Origin: Thermoplasmata archaeon
GTDB taxonomy: Archaea > Thermoplasmatota > Thermoplasmata > Thermoplasmatales > Thermoplasmataceae
Assembly: GCA_021811635.1 (NCBI GenBank)
Contig: JAJZNS010000088.1
Span: forward strand, 1-12,183
DNA length: 12,183 nucleotides
Direction: 5' to 3'
The notes under the pieces are model-generated. The model searched no databases and had not been told where the DNA came from. It saw only the letters and a list, made by a program, of their open reading frames with translations. Positions 1 to 7,163 of the stretch are shown here, one piece after another. A program made the translations under genes and the position numbers. Numbering within the stretch: the first letter of the stretch is position 1; each line of letters starts with the position of its first letter.

Positions 1-1017
1 GCCAGATCACTATCAGCAGCCGGAATAGTGCTGAGAGGCAACATTCTCCCTGAGGAAAGAGGCGGATGGCACGTTTCCAGGGAGATGGGCACAGCAGTGT
101 ACGGCGACATAGATCTTCTTGGGGATTCTGGCATGCTGATCACAACAGCCCTCTTTCTGCCTGAACTTGGCAACAGAATGGATCATGTGTACACAAGGAT
201 AAGCCAGAAACTGGTGGGTATCAGGAACTGGGGGGATGCCATCAGGTTCGGCATCAGGGTGGAGGACTTCAACAGTTATGTAGATTCTAACCTGCTCTTT
301 CAGTTCATGGGTCCCTTTGGAGTCTCTTCCTATGCGACTACTGAGGTCATCTCACTCTACAGGGCGATCAGGGGATATAAGCCAACTGCGGACGAGGAGA
401 AAGTGCTCAGGGTAATCATGGAATCCGACGGCGTTTATGAAAAGGATCTGCGGCTTGAACTCCCGTTTGAACAGCCAAGAATAAGGAAACTCGTGGATTC
501 GCTCTACAGGAATTGCATAATATGCAGGGGTACGGGAAGAAAGCTGATTTACGTGGTGGAGTCTGTGAAGAGGGAGGAGGCTCTTCGCATGATCATCAGC
601 TTCCTTGTGGGCACCTTCGGCTTCACTACGCCAGATCTGGTGTCAGAGGTCACTGGTTACAGCGACATCCCAATCATAACAACGGAATTGCAGAAGCAGG
701 GCGGGATCAGAGTCGGGGTGACTGACAGCAACAGGGTATTCTACTACAGCCCAGATTCATTCAAAAGGAAGATTGACTCCAGGGAAACCATCCTGGTGAA
801 CAAGGAATTCCTGTACTTTTACCTGAAGGATCTTATTCCAAGGGATGTCATGAGGGGAAGAGGAAACTACTATTTCGACGGGAAGACCATCTCAGGGTTG
901 CTTAACATCCAGTTTACTGGCAAAATAGCCAGGGTGAAGGAGGCAAAGGGAGAGGTAGACCGGGCAGGGGTGCAGGCCATTCTGTCAAAGGCAGGCTATC
1001 TTTCGAGAAAGACCTGA
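1..1017 (+). CDS. unrecognised protein, C-terminal 338 residues; possible tandem winged helices
   Basis: The reading frame is open from the first base of the window to a TGA at 1015-1017, so the gene starts upstream. The GTG at 28 is an internal candidate start only; the codons before it (ARSLSAAGI) read on without a stop. No catalytic motif is recognisable. Two stretches look like winged-helix units: about residues 130-185 of the visible part (TADEEKVLRVI through RKLIYVVES), and about 195-250 (GFTTPDLVSEVTG followed by a basic turn and VFYYSPD). Both read as helix, helix, recognition helix, beta wing. Before them, the LFLPELGNRMDHVYTRI segment is faintly like the helicase-associated domain of Lhr-type helicases. 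This could be the C-terminal part of a large helicase-related protein or another DNA-binding protein. That is inference and weak. No signal peptide or membrane segment is visible. It stands alone, 90 bases before the next gene. Confidence 0.75.
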   Translation, partial: ARSLSAAGIVLRGNILPEERGGWHVSREMGTAVYGDIDLLGDSGMLITTALFLPELGNRMDHVYTRISQKLVGIRNWGDAIRFGIRVEDFNSYVDSNLLFQFMGPFGVSSYATTEVISLYRAIRGYKPTADEEKVLRVIMESDGVYEKDLRLELPFEQPRIRKLVDSLYRNCIICRGTGRKLIYVVESVKREEALRMIISFLVGTFGFTTPDLVSEVTGYSDIPIITTELQKQGGIRVGVTDSNRVFYYSPDSFKRKIDSRETILVNKEFLYFYLKDLIPRDVMRGRGNYYFDGKTISGLLNIQFTGKIARVKEAKGEVDRAGVQAILSKAGYLSRKT

Positions 1018-1077
1018 TATAATATAGGTACCTTTCTGGTTTAGCACCCCCCTGAACGGAACGTCGGTTGCTCCGAG

Positions 1078-1086
1078 AATTAATAA
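1078..1086 (+). promoter_or_regulatory. TATA-like box for pruA (leaderless start)
   Basis: AATTAATAA ends 21 bases before the ATG at 1108. An archaeal TATA box at this distance puts the transcript start on or next to the start codon. No Shine-Dalgarno sequence precedes the ATG, which agrees with a leaderless mRNA. Confidence 0.5.
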
Positions 1087-1107
1087 GTGCTCCTTCAATA
1101 ACCCATT

Positions 1108-2658
1108 ATGCCATTCGAAAACGAAAACACATTTCTGAAATACCGCAGTACCGGCAGGGAAGAGGAATTTCACACCAGGTATGAGAAAGCACTGCAAGAA
1201 TGTGAGAAGTACTTTGGCAAGGAATACCCGAATATCGTCGTCCAGGACGTGACGGAAGAAAAGAAGATAATCGACATTTCGCCAATCAACGGGAAGGAAA
1301 TCCTGAAAATGCAGAACGCCAGTGTCGCCACACTGAACAGGGCACTTGACATACTCAAGGATTCATACAGGAAATGGTATGATCTTGGTTATCTGGCAAG
1401 GTCAAGGATTTTCTTGAAGGCTGCCGACATTATGTCAGAAAGAAAGTTTGATCTTGCTGCCCTGCTTGCATGGGAAAACGGGAAGAACAGATTCGAGGCT
1501 ATGGGGGACGTCGATGAAGCGATCGATTTCCTGAGATACTATGCCATCAACCTGATAGAGAACCAGGGATTTGTGAGGTTCACAGGCAAGGCATATTCCA
1601 ACGAGGAGAGCATCAGCGTTATGAAACCTTATGGAGTTTTCGCGGTGATCGCGCCCTTCAACTTCTTCTCCATTACAGTGGGCATGACGGCAGGGCCATT
1701 GCTAGTGGGAAACTCCGTGGTGCTCAAGCCATCCAGCGATATACCTCTCGCTTCATACCTCTTTGTCAGGCTTCTTCATGAGGCAGGTGTCCCGAAAGAG
1801 AACCTCGCTTTTCTTTCAGGAAGCGGAAGCCAGATAGGGGATCCCATAGTTATGGACAGAAGGATTAGCGGGATATTGTTTACTGGGTCGAGAAGCACAG
1901 GGATCAGGATTTTCCAGAATGCTAACAGGGATTCACCCAAGGTCGTGATAACTGAGATGGGCGGCAAGGACGCCATCATAGTCTCCGATAAAGCCAACCT
2001 GCAGAAGGCAATAGAAGGAGTCTACAGGTCTGCATTTGGCTACTCCGGTCAGAAATGCAGTGCGTGTTCAATAGTGTACGTACAGTCTGGAATATATGAT
2101 AGTTTTGTGAAGGGGTTAATCGAGAGAACCAAAAAGGAAGAGCCGAAGGATCCGAGGAAAAGGGATGCGTTCTCAACCCCGGTGGTAAACAAGGAAGCGT
2201 TCCTAAAGTTCAAGGAAATTTCTTCGAAGCTCCCGGCAGAGGGAAAGGTACTCGCCGGGGCCAAGACTCTTGACACCGAGGGATATTACTGCTACCCTAC
2301 CATTGTGGCAGATCTGAAGGAAAACTCATTCGTGCTGAAGGACGAACTTTTCCTCCCTGTACTGGCTGTCAGGAAAGTGGCAAGCGTTAAAGAGGCTGTT
2401 GACGAGATTAACAGATCAGACTACGGGCTAACAGGCGGCATTTTTACTGAGGATCAGGGTGAGATCGACTTTTATTTCAGTCATGTGGACGTGGGCGTAA
2501 TATATGCCAACAGGTCGGTAGGCGGTTCTACAGGTGCGATGGTTGGTTCCCAGCCATTTGTTGGATGGAAGATGAGCGGTGTTTCTGGAAAGGGGACCGG
2601 ATCGTTCTATTACCTTCAGCAGTTCCTCAGGGAGCAGTCCCAGACAGTAGTTCACTGA
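1108..2658 (+). CDS. pruA: L-glutamate gamma-semialdehyde (1-pyrroline-5-carboxylate) dehydrogenase
   Basis: Oxidises glutamate semialdehyde, the open form of pyrroline-5-carboxylate, to glutamate with NAD(P)+. This is the last step of proline and ornithine breakdown, in the cytoplasm. The 516 residues match the usual family length of about 515. Aldehyde dehydrogenase hallmarks are all present: the oxyanion Asn185 in APFNFF, Lys207 in VVLKPSS for the cofactor, FTGSRSTG near 258-265 (Rossmann turn), the general base Glu283 in EMGGKDA, the nucleophile Cys317 in SGQKCSACS, and Glu413 in the E-x-F motif. The GYSGQKCSACS context is typical of the P5C dehydrogenase branch, not of generic aldehyde dehydrogenases. 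No proline dehydrogenase lies next to it, so the source of substrate is not visible here. The gene is monocistronic, probably leaderless, and its last 32 bases overlap the end of lipB on the other strand. Confidence 0.95.
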   Translation: MPFENENTFLKYRSTGREEEFHTRYEKALQECEKYFGKEYPNIVVQDVTEEKKIIDISPINGKEILKMQNASVATLNRALDILKDSYRKWYDLGYLARSRIFLKAADIMSERKFDLAALLAWENGKNRFEAMGDVDEAIDFLRYYAINLIENQGFVRFTGKAYSNEESISVMKPYGVFAVIAPFNFFSITVGMTAGPLLVGNSVVLKPSSDIPLASYLFVRLLHEAGVPKENLAFLSGSGSQIGDPIVMDRRISGILFTGSRSTGIRIFQNANRDSPKVVITEMGGKDAIIVSDKANLQKAIEGVYRSAFGYSGQKCSACSIVYVQSGIYDSFVKGLIERTKKEEPKDPRKRDAFSTPVVNKEAFLKFKEISSKLPAEGKVLAGAKTLDTEGYYCYPTIVADLKENSFVLKDELFLPVLAVRKVASVKEAVDEINRSDYGLTGGIFTEDQGEIDFYFSHVDVGVIYANRSVGGSTGAMVGSQPFVGWKMSGVSGKGTGSFYYLQQFLREQSQTVVH

Positions 2659-3322
2659 AACCGGTTTGCAGGGCCGTAATGTCCTGCACCCTCACAATTT
2701 TTTCAATGCCCAGCCCATCAGCGATCAGCCTGGCGAGTTCAGAAGCAATAATTCTATCTGCAGGAATATTCTCGGAAAGATCTACCGATCTTCCCATGAC
2801 TTCAGAACCGAACCCGCATGGATTGATCTTCTCGAAATAAGACATATCGGTCCTGATGTTGAGTGAAAGTCCGTGCCCAGTCACGCCTTTTTGCACGGAT
2901 ACCCCATAGGAACACAGCTTCCGGCCGCCTGACCATGTTCCGAGATGGTCACCCAGCAGGTTCTCGGTAGAAATCCCGTAATTCGCCAGGGCACCCGACA
3001 CAGCCGATTGAAGGATCTCCATGTATCTGCGCAGCGTGAAATTCTTCTCCTGTATGTTCACCACAGGGTAGATATTTATCTGCCCGGGTCCGTGGTAGGT
3101 TATGCCCCCGCCCCGGTTAAGCCTAACCAGTTCTACGGATTTGTCCAGAAGGTCGCTTTCCCTGTACCTTATTCCTGCGGTGTAAACGTGATCATGAAAC
3201 ACCACAAGCATGGAATCGCCAATTTTCTCTTCCTGTCTCCCGTTTATCAGCATTTCCTGAAAAGCAAGGAAGGTCCTGTAGTCGAGCTGTTGGTAATCCG
3301 TTATGATTCCTGGTGGGATCAC
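2627..3322 (-). CDS. lipB: octanoyl-[lipoyl carrier protein] transferase (lipoate-protein ligase B)
   Basis: Moves an octanoyl group from acyl carrier protein to the lipoyl domains of 2-oxoacid dehydrogenases and to glycine cleavage H protein; LipA then adds sulfur. The family signature is clear: LNRGGGITYHGPGQINIYP near residues 68-86, the catalytic lysine in GGRKLCSYG (about 135), GVTGHGLSLN (about 146-155), and the catalytic cysteine in INPCGFGS (about 169). I chose the GTG at 3322 (231 residues). A TTG nine bases further upstream is in frame, but the TATA-like box at 3343-3349 ends 20 bases before the GTG, matching the leaderless spacing of other genes here, and only 11 before the TTG. 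No LipA or target enzyme is in view. It is divergent from a winged-helix regulator. Confidence 0.95.
   Translation of the reverse strand: MIPPGIITDYQQLDYRTFLAFQEMLINGRQEEKIGDSMLVVFHDHVYTAGIRYRESDLLDKSVELVRLNRGGGITYHGPGQINIYPVVNIQEKNFTLRRYMEILQSAVSGALANYGISTENLLGDHLGTWSGGRKLCSYGVSVQKGVTGHGLSLNIRTDMSYFEKINPCGFGSEVMGRSVDLSENIPADRIIASELARLIADGLGIEKIVRVQDITALQTGFSELLSGTAP
2698..2703 (+). terminator. T6 tract, possible pruA terminator
   Basis: Six T residues lie 40 bases after the pruA stop, inside the 3' part of lipB on the opposite strand. Archaeal termination commonly uses T tracts without a strong hairpin. This is a position-based guess. Confidence 0.25.
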
Positions 3323-3342
3323 TCTTTGCAATCGCAGGTGCG

Positions 3343-3349
3343 TATAAAT
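3343..3349 (-). promoter_or_regulatory. TATA box for lipB
   Basis: Reads ATTTATA on the minus strand and ends 20 bases before the GTG at 3322. It fits a leaderless transcript and decides the lipB start against the upstream TTG. It shares an 80-base divergent promoter region with the regulator gene. Confidence 0.55.
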
Positions 3350-3372
3350 CGTTTGACAGGGCTCGCTTTAAA

Positions 3373-3380
3373 GATTAATA
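3373..3380 (+). promoter_or_regulatory. TATA-like box for the regulator gene
   Basis: GATTAATA ends 22 bases before the GTG at 3403. A second candidate, TTTAAA, sits at 3367-3372 and would give a short leader. The segment resembles the pruA box in both sequence and spacing. Confidence 0.4.
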
Positions 3381-3402
3381 CTGGCGCAACCATGGAGTTT
3401 AT

Positions 3403-4164
3403 GTGGAGGATCGCAGCGTAACCCAGCTCCTGATACTGTCATTCCTGCTGGAAAACAGGACGTCGCTGAAAGAAATTGCCCAGGGCATGGGCATGACGAG
3501 GCAGGCAGTCTCCTATCACATTAAGAATCTCAGGAGGTCCGGATATACGGGTGACGGCAACAGGATAACCCCCGAAGGAGTGGAATTCCTGTATGCAGGC
3601 CTGAGCGGGCTCAGAGATCACATTTCAAAGACCATAGGGAAGCTGGACAATGCACAGGTCTGGGAGGCATTTGCCGATGATGATCTCAACCTTGGTGCAA
3701 AGGTTTACCTGAGAATGAGGGATGGCATGCTCCATGCGTCCACAAGCGAGAAATCTGACTCCTGTGCAGTCTGCATGCTGAGCGCAAGGAAGGGTGAAAT
3801 TACCGGGGTATCGTCAATAAGCGGGATAATTCCTCTTACACCGTCCCAGCTCACAGTCATCCTGCTGCCAGACATAGAGAAAATCAAAAGCTTTGAGGCT
3901 CTTATGCATGATACCGCCAGGAAAATGCCCGGAGATCAGTGCTACGTTTGTACCGTCGGGGAACTGGCCAATTATGTGGCTAAGTCGCTGCTGAAACAGA
4001 ATTTTTCATCATTTGGATCGATGGAAAGCGCATTTGACGCGGCGCAGAGAGGTGTAAGATCGGTTATACTGGTTACCAGGAGAAGGTTTGCATATGAGTC
4101 ATTGAGACTGGAAACGCTCATTTCCGGGCACCCCGACGTGAAGATGAGCGTTGTGGAAATATAA
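3403..4164 (+). CDS. archaeal winged-helix transcriptional regulator, COG1497-like, with two CxxC pairs
   Basis: Residues 7-65 form a winged helix with recognition helix GMTRQAVSYHIKNLRRSG and the ITPEGVEFLYAGL continuation seen in COG1497-type archaeal regulators. The region that follows (about 80-155) keeps their pattern: VWEAFADDDLNLGAKVYLRMRDG, then SARKGEITGV, then a GIIPLTPSQLTVILLP strand set. The C-terminal part (about 160-253) is an alpha/beta domain of unknown ligand. Two cysteine pairs, Cys121/Cys124 (CAVC) and Cys180/Cys183 (CYVC), could bind metal or respond to redox; this is inference. The only usable start is the GTG at 3403, because the nearby ATGs at 3392 and 3401 are in another frame and hit a stop. 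The gene is divergent from lipB over 80 bases, so lipB or its own promoter are plausible targets. Family assignment is from memory of the pattern. Confidence 0.8.
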   Translation: MEDRSVTQLLILSFLLENRTSLKEIAQGMGMTRQAVSYHIKNLRRSGYTGDGNRITPEGVEFLYAGLSGLRDHISKTIGKLDNAQVWEAFADDDLNLGAKVYLRMRDGMLHASTSEKSDSCAVCMLSARKGEITGVSSISGIIPLTPSQLTVILLPDIEKIKSFEALMHDTARKMPGDQCYVCTVGELANYVAKSLLKQNFSSFGSMESAFDAAQRGVRSVILVTRRRFAYESLRLETLISGHPDVKMSVVEI

Positions 4165-4173
4165 GTAACCAGA

Positions 4174-4202
4174 CTACTATATATATACAACTATATATGT
4201 AG
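4174..4202. repeat. AT-rich imperfect palindrome
   Basis: CTAC at 4174-4177 and GTAG at 4199-4202 bound a 29-base imperfect palindrome. Its arms pair as CTAC(T)ATATATA against TATATATGTAG, with one unpaired T. It starts nine bases after the regulator stop codon and lies about 80 bases upstream of the speD TATA box. It could be a terminator structure, an operator, or easily melted DNA. Confidence 0.45.
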
Positions 4203-4280
4203 ATTAATGAAAAGAGGACCTAAGGCAGCCCGATTATATCCAGGCTCATAAATTTTGTACATATACCCCCTATCGGTAAA

Positions 4281-4290
4281 ATATTTAAAT
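4281..4290 (+). promoter_or_regulatory. TATA box for speD
   Basis: ATATTTAAAT lies 46 bases before the first ATG of speD, with CGGTAA just before it in the BRE position. It predicts a transcript start near 4312 and a leader of about 25 bases that carries the GGAGG ribosome binding site. Confidence 0.55.
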
Positions 4291-4331
4291 ACAAGACATT
4301 TATTAGTGTGACTCATAGAGGGCATCAAATT

Positions 4332-4336
4332 GGAGG
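4332..4336 (+). promoter_or_regulatory. Shine-Dalgarno GGAGG of speD, start ambiguous
   Basis: GGAGG directly abuts the ATG at 4337 and lies three bases from the next in-frame ATG at 4340. Normal spacing favours the second ATG, or even the GTG at 4346. The protein differs by one to three residues. Confidence 0.55.
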
Positions 4337-4738
4337 ATGATGAAGGTGACCGTAGGGGTCCAAATAATAGCGGATCTTTACGGCATAGATGAGGATTTGA
4401 TATCTGAGTCTGGAAAGCTGTACGATATCATAGAGAATGCGGTAAAAGTGGGAAAACTCACGAAGATATCGTCGGATTATTATCAGTTCCAGCCCAGGGG
4501 TGTTAGCGGCATAGTGCTACTGGCTGAATCCCACCTGTCTTTCCACACCTGGCCTGAACATGGCCTGGTAACGCTGGATATCTACACTTGCGGGGATCCT
4601 GAAAACGCAGACGCTGCATTTAACTACATTGTTTCAGTCCTTGCACCCACGTCAGTAGAATACAAGAAGCTGAGCAGGGGAAATCTGATCACTGAAGACG
4701 TTAAAGTGCTGAAGCCTCAGCATGTGATTCTGCACTAG
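4337..4738 (+). CDS. speD: S-adenosylmethionine decarboxylase proenzyme, prokaryotic class
   Basis: Decarboxylates AdoMet to give the aminopropyl donor for spermidine or longer polyamines. The proenzyme cuts itself between Glu64 and Ser65 in LLAESHLSFHTWPE, and Ser65 becomes the pyruvoyl cofactor. Ser65, His70 and Cys85 (DIYTCGD) keep the spacing of Ser63, His68 and Cys83 in the Thermotoga maritima enzyme, so self-processing and catalysis should be intact. The length (133 residues) is normal for this small class. The N-terminal motif, usually YGCD, is YGID here. No arginine or ornithine decarboxylase and no aminopropyltransferase is nearby. The gene is alone on its strand, has its own TATA box and leader, and its stop overlaps the end of infB by four bases. 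The start could equally be the ATG at 4340. Confidence 0.95.
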   Translation: MMKVTVGVQIIADLYGIDEDLISESGKLYDIIENAVKVGKLTKISSDYYQFQPRGVSGIVLLAESHLSFHTWPEHGLVTLDIYTCGDPENADAAFNYIVSVLAPTSVEYKKLSRGNLITEDVKVLKPQHVILH

Positions 4739-6483
4739 GCCCTTGTCCCCCAGAACATATTTTCCTTTCTTTTTATCTTTATAATTTCCTCTAAAGTCTT
4801 GAGGGTTTCACTGTCAAGATTCATGTCTCGCACGTGCTTTACCGCTTCCTCGTTCATGTCCACGTACAGAGTTTCTCCGGGGTGGATCTGCCTGTTGATG
4901 GTCACCCCGTCAATGGCAACGGAAACCTCAGAACCGGTCTCCGCAAATTTCTTGCTGATCTCCTCATCCCTTATGCTCTTGATCACTCCACCATACCTTC
5001 CGTCTGATTTAATCAGGGAGTCTCCCACCTTTATTCTTCCCGACAAGACCTTTACGCCAGCTATGACGGGCTTTGTAGTTCTGAAAATGTGATCCTCCAT
5101 AATTACGATCCTTGACGGAACAGGGTATGAGGATTTTTTCATCTCCTCGAATTCCGACTTTTTCTGCTTTATCCATTCCTGCGTCTGCTGGACAATTGAA
5201 TAAATGACTTCGCCTGCAACTATCCCTATGTCCGCGGTCATTGAAGCTTCCTTTGCATCCGGGAGAAGGTTGACATTGAATCCCAGGATTATTCGATCCT
5301 CGGCCTTAGGTAACGTGGATACGTCAAGCACATCTCTCTTTGAAACGTCCCCTATGGCAGCCTGCCTCACTGAGATGCCGTTTTGGTTCAGTTCATAACA
5401 GAGTGCTTCGAGTGATCCAAGTGCATCAGCTTTTACAAGGACTCCGTTTGGAGCAAGATTGATGTTGACTGAAGATTGCTTCCTGATCTCCTCGAATGCA
5501 TGCCTCGGATCCTTTTTGACAACGATGAGCGGGGATCCGGATATAACGTCAATCCTGTCTGAAATGACAATCCTCACGCCTGTTGCCGCAGAGACCCTTT
5601 CTCTTTCTGCAAGCGACGTGGCTTTCCTTCCCCTGTTGACCTGCATAGATTTGATCTTGGTCAAGCGCGGGCCCTCTGAGGAATTTACCGCAATGGCGTC
5701 ACCCACCTTCAACCTCCCCTGGTAGAGCACTGTATCAAGCACGGTACCTATAGAAGATTCCCTCTTGACCTCTATGACAGTTCCAAGGCCATTACCGGAC
5801 TTCACGGAGATTTCCGTTTCAAGATACCGCTGGGCAAGGCCTGAAATCACCATCAGGAGATCCGGAATTCCAATTCCATTCTTTGCACTAATCGGCACAA
5901 CGGAAATCGTCTTGGAGAAATCAGTTATCCGATCATACCTGTCTGCGTTGAAACCGTTCTGGAAAAGTTCGCTGACGAGGTTGTAAATCTTGCCATCCAG
6001 TGCGTCCACGTATTCCTGCCTCTGCATTTTCAGGAAATCACCGAAGGTCCTGTTTTTTGCATCAACGTAAAGATCAATTAGATCGAGCTTATTGGCGGCA
6101 ACCACGAAGGGAGTTTTGAACTTTTTCAGTATGTTCATCGATTCCACGGTCTGAGGCATGACGCCTTCATTCACGTCAACAACAAGCACCGCAATATCAG
6201 CAAGCGCCCCACCTCTTGCTCTCATGTTGGAAAAAGCAACATGCCCGGGCGTATCAATGAAAAGAAGACCCGGTATCCTGAGCCTCCCTCCCTTTAATAT
6301 ATCCTTCGCAATCTTCTCGATTTTCTGGGCATCGATATCAGTTGCACCTATTCGTTGTGTAATGCCACCAGCTTCATTCTTTGCAAAGGTAGTCCCCCTG
6401 ATATAATCAAGCAAGGTCGTCTTTCCATGATCAACATGGCCCAGCACGCATACAATGGGTTGCCGCAGCGTTTTAGATTCCAT
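4735..6483 (-). CDS. infB: translation initiation factor aIF5B (IF2-like GTPase)
   Basis: Ribosome-dependent GTPase that promotes subunit joining and initiator tRNA placement. GTPase motifs are intact: G1 GHVDHGKT (about residues 15-22), the switch GGITQRIGAT (39-48), DTPGH (77-81), NKLD (131-134) and SAKNG (about 199-203). These are followed by the beta-barrel domain II, domain III and a C-terminal barrel, for 582 residues, a usual archaeal length. The frame opens nine bases earlier with GTG at 6492, directly after the ndk stop. I prefer the ATG at 6483 because homologs begin only a few residues before the G1 motif and the GTG has no ribosome site. No intein interrupts the gene, although archaeal aIF5B is a known intein host. 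It is the last gene of the ribosomal operon. The 3' end overlaps speD by four bases. Confidence 0.96.
   Translation of the reverse strand: MESKTLRQPIVCVLGHVDHGKTTLLDYIRGTTFAKNEAGGITQRIGATDIDAQKIEKIAKDILKGGRLRIPGLLFIDTPGHVAFSNMRARGGALADIAVLVVDVNEGVMPQTVESMNILKKFKTPFVVAANKLDLIDLYVDAKNRTFGDFLKMQRQEYVDALDGKIYNLVSELFQNGFNADRYDRITDFSKTISVVPISAKNGIGIPDLLMVISGLAQRYLETEISVKSGNGLGTVIEVKRESSIGTVLDTVLYQGRLKVGDAIAVNSSEGPRLTKIKSMQVNRGRKATSLAERERVSAATGVRIVISDRIDVISGSPLIVVKKDPRHAFEEIRKQSSVNINLAPNGVLVKADALGSLEALCYELNQNGISVRQAAIGDVSKRDVLDVSTLPKAEDRIILGFNVNLLPDAKEASMTADIGIVAGEVIYSIVQQTQEWIKQKKSEFEEMKKSSYPVPSRIVIMEDHIFRTTKPVIAGVKVLSGRIKVGDSLIKSDGRYGGVIKSIRDEEISKKFAETGSEVSVAIDGVTINRQIHPGETLYVDMNEEAVKHVRDMNLDSETLKTLEEIIKIKRKENMFWGTRA
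4759..4789 (+). terminator. T-rich tract, possible speD terminator
   Basis: About 20 bases after the speD stop the plus strand becomes very T-rich, with runs of four to five T. The same bases encode the Lys/Ile-rich C-terminus of aIF5B on the other strand, so the bias has another explanation. Confidence 0.25.
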
Positions 6484-6492
6484 ACCGACCAC

Positions 6493-6942
6493 TCAGATCA
6501 GGTTTTCGCCTTCAATCTGATAGTCTAATATCTCTTGGTTGTTGAAATATATTGACACCTCATGCTTGTAACTTTCTTCTGAATCTGAAGCGTGAACAAG
6601 CGTGTACTGGATGCCATTGGAATAATCGCCCCTTATGGTTCCTGGAGCAGCCTTTGAGCCGTCTGTTGCTCCGAGGAGGCTTCTGACAACCTGGATGCAT
6701 TCCCTCCCTTCCAGGACCATCGCGATGATTGGGGAAGAAATGATGTACGATACCAGATCGCTGAAGAACGGTTTGCCTTTATGTACGGCATAGTGTTTTT
6801 CCGCCTGCTCTCTGTTGAGCTTTACCATTTTCATCGCAATAATCTTCAGTCCTTTATGTTCAAGGCGAGAAAGTATCTCTCCAGAAAGTCGTCTTTTCAA
6901 GGCATCCGGTTTGATCAATACCAAGGTCCTGTTGCCTGTCAT
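6493..6942 (-). CDS. ndk: nucleoside diphosphate kinase
   Basis: Transfers the gamma phosphate of ATP to other nucleoside diphosphates through a phosphohistidine. The 149 residues carry LVLIKPDAL at the start (Lys11), HKGKPFF at 54-60, GATDGSKAAPGTIRGDY at 91-107, and the active-site His117 in LVHASDS. The residue three before the histidine is Thr114 (TLVH) where the family usually has Asn (N-x-x-H-G/A-SDS). In known structures that Asn contacts the ribose, so the change is worth noting. The position in the operon between rpl24e and infB is the conserved archaeal one. The gap to rpl24e is seven bases and the stop abuts the possible GTG of infB. Its own ribosome site is weak (GTGA eight bases upstream), which suggests translational coupling. 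Confidence 0.97.
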   Translation of the reverse strand: MTGNRTLVLIKPDALKRRLSGEILSRLEHKGLKIIAMKMVKLNREQAEKHYAVHKGKPFFSDLVSYIISSPIIAMVLEGRECIQVVRSLLGATDGSKAAPGTIRGDYSNGIQYTLVHASDSEESYKHEVSIYFNNQEILDYQIEGENLI

Positions 6943-6949
6943 TTTTGGT

Positions 6950-7159
6950 TCACTGTGTTTTGGTTGTCTTGTGTGACTTCCTTATATTCTGAAACTCGGA
7001 GGTCCAGCGAACACGCCTTGGTACCCTGCGCAGTGAAAGCATGTTTATCCTGCACTTTCTACTGCAGAAATTGTAAAATGCCCCATCCTTCTTGATGTAA
7101 ACAGTCCCGGCGCCCGGTTCAATGATGGAACCGCAAAATGAGCAATTTCGGACAACCAT
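6950..7159 (-). CDS. rpl24e: 50S ribosomal protein L24e
   Basis: Zinc-ribbon protein of the large subunit, found in archaea and eukaryotes. The 69 residues contain Cys6-x2-Cys9 (CSFC) and Cys32-x3-Cys36 (CSRKC), the full four-cysteine zinc site, and the family pattern GTVYIKKDGAFYNFCSRKC followed by a basic tail (RRVPRRVRWTSEF). The ribosome binding site GGTGAT is strong and sits three bases before the ATG. It lies four bases after rps28e. Confidence 0.96.
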   Translation of the reverse strand: MVVRNCSFCGSIIEPGAGTVYIKKDGAFYNFCSRKCRINMLSLRRVPRRVRWTSEFQNIRKSHKTTKTQ

Positions 7160-7163
7160 TTCA

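Noticed and set aside
3392..3421. Nine-codon frame (MEFMWRIAA) overlapping the regulator start
   Set aside because: It could look like a leader peptide, but the promoter spacing points to initiation at the GTG at 3403, and the short frame is explained by chance ATGs beside it.
4735..6483. Intein in infB
   Set aside because: The GTPase motifs and flanking residues are continuous and the length is normal, so there is no insertion.
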